Origin: JANOYJ01 sp963792485
Lineage (GTDB): Bacteria > Pseudomonadota > Alphaproteobacteria > Rhizobiales > Rhizobiaceae
Direction: 5' to 3'
DNA length: 64,000 nt
Assembly: GCA_963792485.1 (NCBI GenBank)
Contig: CAWBWL010000010.1
Coordinates: 124,001-188,000 of the forward strand
The translations under genes and the position numbers were made by a program. Shown here one piece after another: positions 58,030-64,000 of this stretch. The notes under the pieces were generated by a model. That model was given only the letters and a program-made list of their open reading frames with translations. It made no database searches and was not told the DNA's origin. Within the stretch, counting starts at the first letter, position 1. Each line of letters begins with the position of its first letter.

Positions 58030-59739
58030 ATGAGCAAGATTGCACACAGTCCCGAACAGGGCACCACCGGCGGCATGCCGCGCGCGGCGGAGAAATACCA
58101 AGCCTATCCATTTGTTGATCTGAAGGACCGGACCTGGCCCGCCAAGCGGATTGAACATGCGCCGATCTGGTGCTCCGTCGATCTGCGCGACGGCAATCAG
58201 GCTCTGGTGGACCCGATGGGCCATGACCGCAAGGCGCGGATGTTCAAGCTGCTCTTGGACATGGGATTCAAGGAAATCGAGATCGGCTTTCCCTCCGCCT
58301 CGCAGACGGATTTTGATTTCGCGCGCTGGTGTGTCGAGGAAGGGGACGTGGCATCCGATGTGTCATTGCAGGTTCTGGTGCAATGCCGGCCCGAGCTGAT
58401 CACGCGCACGTTTGAGTCCCTGAAGGGCGCGACGCGTCCTATCGTGCATTTTTACAATTCCACCAGTGAATTGCAGCGGCGCGTGGTGTTTCAGAAAGAT
58501 GTGAAGGGCATCAGGCAGATTGCGGTTGATGCGGCGAAGATGATCGCTGATATGGCGGCGAAGGCCGGCGGGGATTTCCGGTTCGAGTATTCGCCTGAGA
58601 GTTTCACCGGCACAGAACTCGAAGTTTCGCTCGAAATCTGCAATGCTGTGGCGGAAGAAATAAAGCCGTCCGCGGAAAACAAGCTGATCTTCAACCTGCC
58701 CGCCACCGTCGAAATGTCAACGCCAAACATCTACGCGGACCAGATCGAGTGGATGTGCCGGAACTTGAACAATCGCGAAAACCTGATCATTTCGCTGCAT
58801 CCGCATAATGACCGCGGAACAGGAATTGCGGCGACAGAGCTTGCACTGATGGCGGGGGCGGATCGCGTCGAGGGCACGCTGTTCGGCAATGGCGAGCGCA
58901 CCGGCAATGTCGATATTGTCACGCTGGCGCTCAACATGTTTACGCAAGGGGTCGACCCCAAGCTCGACTGCACGGATATTCCGCGCATCAAATCGGTCTA
59001 TGAATATTCGAACCAGCTGCGCATTCCAGAGCGCCACCCTTACGTTGGCGAACTCGTTTACACGGCGTTTTCCGGCTCGCATCAGGATGCGATCAACAAG
59101 GGAATGAAGGCGATCCGCAAGGCGAACAAGCCGCTGTGGGAAGTGCCATATCTGCCGATTGATCCGCAGGATGTTGGGCGCACCTATGAGGCGATCATCC
59201 GGATCAACTCGCAGTCCGGCAAGGGCGGCCTCGCCTATATCATGCAGGAGGACTACGGCATCAACCTGCCGCGCGGGCTGCAGGCCGAGTTCCGCGATGA
59301 CATTCAGGCGATCACCGACGAAGAGGGAACGGAGCTATCGTCCAAGCGTATCCATGACCGGTTCTTTGATCTCTATGTTGAGCAGCCGAAGGGGCGGCTG
59401 AAATTTGTCGAGCATCATGCCTATCCGGACACGGAGCATCGCGGGCAGCAGATTGTCGCCGCCGAAATCACCGACAAAGGCGTTCCTAAGCGCATTGAGG
59501 GCAGGGGCACCGGGCCGATTGACGGGTTTGTGCATGCGCTCTCGGTTTATCTCGGGGTCGAGCTTTCGGTGGCCGATTACTCCGAGCATTCCCTCCAGCG
59601 CGGCTCGGACGCGTCGGCGATCTGCTACATGGAAGTCGAGCACCCGCAAGGCAAACTCTTTGGCGTCGGCGTCAACACCAATATTGTGACCGCCTCGCTA
59701 GAAGCGCTTGTCTCGGCGGCGAACCGGGTCGTTGGATGA
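58030..59739 (+). CDS. leuA: 2-isopropylmalate synthase LeuA
   Basis: 569 residues, the long LeuA type. TIM-barrel metal-binding and substrate motifs are WCSVDLRDGNQALVDPMGHD, EIEIGFPSASQTDFDF, ISLHPHNDRGTGIAATEL with the two His metal ligands, and TLFGNGERTGNVDIVTLAL. The C-terminal regulatory domain (about 440-569) ends HPQGKLFGVGVNTNIVTASL, giving leucine feedback. It makes the first committed step of leucine synthesis from 2-oxoisovalerate and acetyl-CoA. It has a leader/attenuator upstream. Confidence 0.97.
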   Translation: MSKIAHSPEQGTTGGMPRAAEKYQAYPFVDLKDRTWPAKRIEHAPIWCSVDLRDGNQALVDPMGHDRKARMFKLLLDMGFKEIEIGFPSASQTDFDFARWCVEEGDVASDVSLQVLVQCRPELITRTFESLKGATRPIVHFYNSTSELQRRVVFQKDVKGIRQIAVDAAKMIADMAAKAGGDFRFEYSPESFTGTELEVSLEICNAVAEEIKPSAENKLIFNLPATVEMSTPNIYADQIEWMCRNLNNRENLIISLHPHNDRGTGIAATELALMAGADRVEGTLFGNGERTGNVDIVTLALNMFTQGVDPKLDCTDIPRIKSVYEYSNQLRIPERHPYVGELVYTAFSGSHQDAINKGMKAIRKANKPLWEVPYLPIDPQDVGRTYEAIIRINSQSGKGGLAYIMQEDYGINLPRGLQAEFRDDIQAITDEEGTELSSKRIHDRFFDLYVEQPKGRLKFVEHHAYPDTEHRGQQIVAAEITDKGVPKRIEGRGTGPIDGFVHALSVYLGVELSVADYSEHSLQRGSDASAICYMEVEHPQGKLFGVGVNTNIVTASLEALVSAANRVVG

Positions 59740-60533
59740 GCGGAGCTGCGCCGCGCCTTCGAGTGATAGAAACCGAAGGCGCGGGACCGCCCCTGGTGCT
59801 GCTGCATGGATTTGCTGGCAGCGCCCAGAGCTGGAACGACGTGTGGCGCGGGCTGGGGACAGGCCGCGCCGTCTTGGCATTTGACCTTCCCGGGCATGGT
59901 GGATCGATATCCTATCCGGGATTTGGGACAGTGCCATTCGCCGCAAAGGTCATTGTGCGGGAACTGGACAGGCGCGGGATAGCGAAATTTCACGTCGCCG
60001 GTCACTCCATGGGCGGCGCTATAGCTGCGTTGATTGCCGTCAGCGAACCAAAGCGGATTTTATCGGCAACGCTGCTCTCTCCAGGGGGTATATCTGCGGA
60101 GATAAATGCCTCGTTGCTGCGGAGTTTTGCCAAGGCTGAAAATGAGGCTGAACTAAACACCTGCCTTTCGAAGATGTTTGCGCCTGGCGTGGTTGTCCCT
60201 GCCAAGCTCGTCCGTTCCATGGCAGCGCAGCGCGCAGTTGCCGGTCAACAACAGGCACTGGCACACATCGTCGAGCGCATCCTGCGTGGCGATGGGCAGG
60301 GTGAGATATCGCGCGCCTTGCTTGAGGCGCTGGCAATGCCGGTGACGGTGGTGTGGGGGGCTGAGGACGGCGTGATGGCGTGTGACGCGCTTGAGAATAT
60401 TCCCCGACACTTCAAATCAATCCTGTTGCCCAATGCGGGCCATATGCTGCTTGATGAGGCGCCGTCACAAGTAGCCGGAGCGATTAGCGGGACGATTGCG
60501 CGCGCCGGGGCTCAAACCTTACCTCCCCGTTAA
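59736..60533 (+). CDS. Alpha/beta hydrolase
   Basis: 265 residues, overlapping leuA by 4 bp (ATGA). Core motifs: PPLVLLHGFAGSAQSWNDVW, AFDLPGHGGS, nucleophile elbow FHVAGHSMGGAIAALIAV, acid in VVWGAEDGVMACDAL and His in LLPNAGHMLLDEAP. It is similar to the C-C-bond hydrolase/acetoin-dehydrogenase-E2-like hydrolases. Translational coupling to leuA is likely, though no metabolic link to leucine synthesis is evident. Confidence 0.87.
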   Translation: MSGAAPRLRVIETEGAGPPLVLLHGFAGSAQSWNDVWRGLGTGRAVLAFDLPGHGGSISYPGFGTVPFAAKVIVRELDRRGIAKFHVAGHSMGGAIAALIAVSEPKRILSATLLSPGGISAEINASLLRSFAKAENEAELNTCLSKMFAPGVVVPAKLVRSMAAQRAVAGQQQALAHIVERILRGDGQGEISRALLEALAMPVTVVWGAEDGVMACDALENIPRHFKSILLPNAGHMLLDEAPSQVAGAISGTIARAGAQTLPPR

Positions 60534-60626
60534 CCAAAATACCGTATTTCAGCGATAATTCAGTCATTCTTCCGCCGCCAGCGGAGGCCTATGATTTCTC
60601 ACTGACTATCCGGTTTGGAGCGGGCG

Positions 60627-62216
60627 ATGCGAAAGGTTCTTGGGCTTGCATTGTTGTTATTGACGTTGTCGCTTCCGGCTTGGTCAAGTCCGCAGGATGT
60701 TGTTGCAGGTCTCTATGAAGAGGGCGCGCAGGCGGTTGAGTGGCGCGATGTCACGATCGATCTCAACAAGCTCAAGGCCTATTACGCCGCCAATGATGCC
60801 GCTTTTATCTGGGTGGCGGATGGCGCGTTGACAATTTCGGGATCGGAACTTGTCGCCGCCATCGCCAAGTCGGATTCCGACGGGCTGAACCCGAAGGACT
60901 ATACCGAACTGGCGTTTCAGGCGCTGACACAGCTCTCCGGCGAAGAGGATGAGGCGGGGGCCGAGCTTGCGCTAAGCCAATCCTACCTCAAACTCGCCCG
61001 TGATCTTTCGGCTGGGCGCACCTCGCCATCGCTGAATGCCACAAGCACAATCATCGAGCGCAAGGTGATCGATCCGAAGAAATGGCTCGACATCGCCCGC
61101 AACAGCGGCACGGCCTCGGCGGTTCAGGCGCTGCGCCCGCGTCATCCGCAATATGGCAAGCTCCGGCAATTGCTTGTGACCTATCGGAACTTTGAGTCGC
61201 TGGGCGGCTGGGAGCCGATCGCGGCAGGACCTGCGTTGAAGCCGGGCATGCGGGATGGGCGCGTGGCAGCGATGCGGGCGAGCCTTGCCGCGCGCGGGTA
61301 TAAGGGTCTCAGCAGTTCCGATGGCGCGCTTTATGATCCGTCTCTGCTCAACGCAGTCAAGACATTTCAGCTCAACAATGGGGTTGAGGACGACGGCGTT
61401 GCGGGCAAGGGCACCATCGCCATTTTGAACATGCCCGTTGAAGAGCGGATCAAGCAGATCATCGTCAATATGGAGCGCTGGCGCTGGCTGCAGAATGATC
61501 TGGGCACACGCAATGTGCTGGTCAATCAGGCCGGGTTTGAAATGTTCCTGACAGATAAGGGTAAGACAATCGACCGCCGCCGCGTCATTGTTGGAAAGCC
61601 GTTTCACGCTACGCCGATGTTTTCCGACCGGATCGGCTATGCGGAATTCAATCCGACCTGGACGGTCTCAGCTGATATTGCATCGGCAGAATTTCTCCCG
61701 AAATTGCGCGAAGATCCCGGCTACCTAGCCGCAAACGACTATCGGATTTATTCCGGCTGGTCGGAAGGCGCGCCGCAAATTGACCCGTACAGCGTTGACT
61801 GGAATGCGCTCAAAGGCAAGTTCCCTTATCGGATTGTCCAACAGCCCGGGCCGAAAAATGCTCTTGGGTTCGTGAAATTCATGTTTCCCAACAAGTTCAA
61901 TATCTATCTCCACGATACCCCGTCGCGTCAGTTGTTTGCGAAGACCGGCCGCGCCTTCAGTCATGGCTGCATCCGCGTCAACAAGCCGATGGATTTTGCA
62001 GAAAAACTGTTCGGGCTTGACCAGAATCTGTCACGCGCGCAGATCGACAGTATCGTTGGCTCAGGCAAACTCACCCGTGTTGCCCTGAAGAGCAAGGTGC
62101 CGGTGCATCTGACCTATTTCACCATCTGGATCGGCGATGAGGGCCGCACCTCGTTTTTTGCTGATATTTATGGTCGCGATGGCGTGGTTTCCAACTCGCT
62201 TTTTGATCAGGTCTGA
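60627..62216 (+). CDS. L,D-transpeptidase (YcbB/LdtD type)
   Basis: 529 residues with a signal peptide (VLGLALLLLTLSLPAWSS). The N-terminal part is a scaffold domain (about 40-200). A peptidoglycan-binding-like helix repeat follows (about 215-275; FQLNNGVEDDGVAGKGTIAI). The YkuD domain (about 300-460) contains INYEFNPTW-like and the catalytic motif AFSHGCIRVNKP with Cys. It cross-links peptidoglycan 3-3 bonds in the periplasm. ATG 60627 is preferred over TTG 60615. A TTAACC CtrA-like half-site lies about 95 bp upstream. Confidence 0.9.
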   Translation: MRKVLGLALLLLTLSLPAWSSPQDVVAGLYEEGAQAVEWRDVTIDLNKLKAYYAANDAAFIWVADGALTISGSELVAAIAKSDSDGLNPKDYTELAFQALTQLSGEEDEAGAELALSQSYLKLARDLSAGRTSPSLNATSTIIERKVIDPKKWLDIARNSGTASAVQALRPRHPQYGKLRQLLVTYRNFESLGGWEPIAAGPALKPGMRDGRVAAMRASLAARGYKGLSSSDGALYDPSLLNAVKTFQLNNGVEDDGVAGKGTIAILNMPVEERIKQIIVNMERWRWLQNDLGTRNVLVNQAGFEMFLTDKGKTIDRRRVIVGKPFHATPMFSDRIGYAEFNPTWTVSADIASAEFLPKLREDPGYLAANDYRIYSGWSEGAPQIDPYSVDWNALKGKFPYRIVQQPGPKNALGFVKFMFPNKFNIYLHDTPSRQLFAKTGRAFSHGCIRVNKPMDFAEKLFGLDQNLSRAQIDSIVGSGKLTRVALKSKVPVHLTYFTIWIGDEGRTSFFADIYGRDGVVSNSLFDQV

Positions 62217-62306
62217 TATCGCAATATCTGGTGCAAAGCCGTAAAATAAGTGCTAACTCTTTGTTTACCATGCATGTGTGGATGCGTTTGCGGGTAAGAG
62301 GGTTGG

Positions 62307-62903
62307 ATGAGTGAGGCGGGCGAAAATCTGGTCTACCGCGACAATGTGCGCCGCCTTTCCGATGCCATGCGCGATGTGCGCATCGCCAAGGCCGACCGCA
62401 ATGATGTGGTGATTGACCTCAAGGATGCCGACCGGGCGCGGCTTGAAATCCTTGCAGAGCAGTTGAAGCCTGTCATTGAAGACATTCCGCCCGCTGACGA
62501 CCAGTTCGATTTTGCCATCTCGACAGGCTTGCAGCCGCGTCTGTGGATTGACGCCACCTCGCATGTGATGATGGGCCGTGACCGGCGAACTTACCGGTTC
62601 GTGCGCGACACGCGGCTGGGGCGCGTGGTCCTGTCGGAAACCGCAGATATCAAGCAGGTGGCGGACCGGGTCACCAATTACGTCGCCGAGCGCATTGTCG
62701 AGCGCCAGCGTATGCTGGACGGCGATCTGGAGCCGCTGCGCGCCCTTGCCACGCAGGATGTCAGCGCTGGTGAAATTCATGCAGTGAGGCCCAAGGATGA
62801 TTGGGACGAGTTTGCGGCAGGGCTTGTCTGGTTCCTGCTCGGGCTCGTCACGGGCGGTGGCCTGATATTGGTGTGGCTTTGGGATAAAGTGTCCGGGGCT
62901 TAA
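62307..62903 (+). CDS. Uncharacterised protein with C-terminal membrane anchor
   Basis: 198 residues. A soluble N-terminal domain (DRNDVVIDLKDADRARLEIL, DQFDFAISTGLQPRLWIDAT, HVMMGRDRRTYRFVRDTRLG) ends in one transmembrane segment (FAAGLVWFLLGLVTGGGLIL). Proteins of this layout occur in Hyphomicrobiales; no function is known. Its 3' end overlaps the convergent phosphoesterase gene by 4 bp. Confidence 0.65.
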   Translation: MSEAGENLVYRDNVRRLSDAMRDVRIAKADRNDVVIDLKDADRARLEILAEQLKPVIEDIPPADDQFDFAISTGLQPRLWIDATSHVMMGRDRRTYRFVRDTRLGRVVLSETADIKQVADRVTNYVAERIVERQRMLDGDLEPLRALATQDVSAGEIHAVRPKDDWDEFAAGLVWFLLGLVTGGGLILVWLWDKVSGA

Positions 62904-63808
62904 GTGCCGAGCAGTGTCTGCTTGTTGACCGCAACGGCAACGCCGCTTTGCTCCGTCACCGACCGCCGCTCGAGCGTGCAAGACCAGGCGCTCATTTCTC
63001 CCGATATTTCAAACAGATTGTATCCTGCCGCCGGCATACGTTCGCCGGGGGACTGGCTCGTGGAGGGAACGCCCACGACCGGGACCTGCGCTTTCGGTCC
63101 GTCAATCCGGGACAGCGTCGGCAGATGCGTATGACCGTGCAGCACCAGCTCTGCGCCATGCTTCGCCACAACGCTTTGGAACAGGCCGATGCCGAACAGG
63201 CGTTTGTGCATCGCCGCAGCACCGCGCACAGGCGGGTGGTGAATGAGGATGACGCGAAAGAGGCCCTGTTGGCCGCACGCTTGCAGCAATTTGCCGAGCC
63301 GCTTGGCTTGACCCGGACGGAAAGCACCACGCGCGAGGAAGGGCGCGGTGGCGATAGCCGACGATACGCCGATAATGGCGACTTTACCGCGCACTTTCAA
63401 ATACGGGAACATGCTTGCGGGCGTCAACGTCTTTGGCGGCTCGTCACCCGACATGAAAGGCGACCATGACTTGCAGGCTTTGACAAGCGCGCCCGGAACA
63501 TAGGCGTCGTGATTGCCCGGGACGACGGATATGTCTGCCGCCGCGCCCAGCGTATCGAGCCAAGCGCGGGAGTTTGCCAGTTCGGCGTCAAGGCCAAGAT
63601 TGACGAGATCACCGGTGATGGTGAGGTGATCCGCGTTTTGCGATTTCAGGTCGGTCATGACATGCCCCAGCACGGGCGCGGCCATGACATTGCCGCGATG
63701 GCGCTGCCAATTCACGTAGCCGGTGATGCGCTTCGACATGAGCTGCTGCCAGGCGATCGGCGGCAGCGGGCCGAGATGAGGGTCTGAGATATGGGCAAGA
63801 CGAAACAT
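62900..63808 (-). CDS. Metallophosphoesterase
   Basis: 302 residues of a calcineurin-like phosphoesterase. Metal-binding motifs in order: AHISDPHLGPLPP, TGDLVNLG, VVPGNHDAYV, ILIHHPP and HGHTHLPTL. This arrangement resembles the CpdA/Icc cAMP phosphodiesterase group, but the substrate may be different (for example UDP-diacylglucosamine or cyclic nucleotides). It is divergent from the NUDIX gene at the right edge. Confidence 0.88.
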   Translation of the reverse strand: MFRLAHISDPHLGPLPPIAWQQLMSKRITGYVNWQRHRGNVMAAPVLGHVMTDLKSQNADHLTITGDLVNLGLDAELANSRAWLDTLGAAADISVVPGNHDAYVPGALVKACKSWSPFMSGDEPPKTLTPASMFPYLKVRGKVAIIGVSSAIATAPFLARGAFRPGQAKRLGKLLQACGQQGLFRVILIHHPPVRGAAAMHKRLFGIGLFQSVVAKHGAELVLHGHTHLPTLSRIDGPKAQVPVVGVPSTSQSPGERMPAAGYNLFEISGEMSAWSCTLERRSVTEQSGVAVAVNKQTLLGT

Positions 63809-63862
63809 GAGCCTCGAATAAATCCTTGCTGTGGATTATGCCAGTGGCGGAGGTAAGGACAA

Positions 63863-64000
63863 ATGAAGCAATCCGTTTTCGCCCGCATAAGGGGCCAGTT
63901 CTTCCACTCTTATTTCCTGATGAAGCGCCCGATGACGTTGGGCGTGCGCGCCATGGTGGTCAATGAGGCAGACAACAGCGTCTTTCTCGTGCGGCATACC
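63863..64000 (+). CDS. NUDIX hydrolase, N-terminal part
   Basis: 46 residues before the window ends: SYFLMKRPMTLGVRAMVVNE and VFLVRHT, the usual first strands of a NUDIX domain (MutT-like). The NUDIX box itself would lie beyond 64000. ATG 63863 follows GAGGTAAGGAC. Confidence 0.7.
   Translation, partial: MKQSVFARIRGQFFHSYFLMKRPMTLGVRAMVVNEADNSVFLVRHT

Overview
The window is from an alphaproteobacterium, most likely order Hyphomicrobiales (Rhizobiales). The evidence is a CtrA phosphorelay neighbourhood (sciP, fliJ, ctrA, a CheY-like regulator, chpT, an EipA/DUF1134 gene), a fused trpEG gene behind a Trp-Trp leader peptide, an Lrp-type putR facing a bifunctional putA, and GC-rich coding throughout. 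The family cannot be resolved from the sequence alone.

Layout. 0-4.8 kb: end of a zinc ABC permease and zur, an ECF sigma/anti-sigma/subtilase operon, a BrnT-type toxin-antitoxin (TA) pair and a small P-loop kinase. 5.1-10.9 kb: two large secreted proteins that share a Cys-Cys module, the second ending in tandem Cys-rich repeats. 11-17.6 kb: sugar-acid and sugar catabolism (UxaA-type dehydratase, amidohydrolase, aldo/keto reductase, FucU mutarotase, PanB-like enzyme, MocA-type dehydrogenase) with a second BrnT/BrnA pair. 17.7-21.6 kb: tRNA-Met(CAU), a WlbA/WbpE-like pair and mnmA. 21.7-28.4 kb: the cell-cycle block plus an alpha-glucosidase, a VOC protein and a PqiA-like protein. 28.5-37.3 kb: a coiled-coil membrane protein, thymidine kinase and a five-gene AAA+ ATPase/coiled-coil/DUF2333 operon of unknown function. 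37.3-49.5 kb: a dehydrogenase and putA, each followed by accessory cargo, then a lower-GC accessory stretch. 49.7-64 kb: fhs, trpL-trpEG, a cation efflux protein, leader-leuA, an L,D-transpeptidase, a phosphoesterase and the start of a NUDIX gene.

The most unusual structures are as follows. (1) Two small cargo blocks (38372-39060, a TA pair; about 43338-45297, TA-like and orphan genes) each lie between the true 3' end of a host gene (dehydrogenase, putA) and a second, diverged copy of that same 3' end which stops at the host stop codon. No integrase is present. (2) Three homologous palindromic intergenic elements occur at 716, 12510 and 19063, each with its own self-complementary arms. (3) The five-gene ATPase operon is uncharacterised and carries a 169-bp inverted-repeat element between two of its genes.

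Nine genes are broken by about 18 single-base indels, several in homopolymers, while the protein sequence in every segment stays well conserved. I read these as sequencing or assembly errors, but this cannot be proved from the sequence. Regulation that can be read directly includes CtrA boxes and GANTC sites upstream of ctrA and sciP, trp and leu attenuators, and a probable autoregulated ECF promoter.
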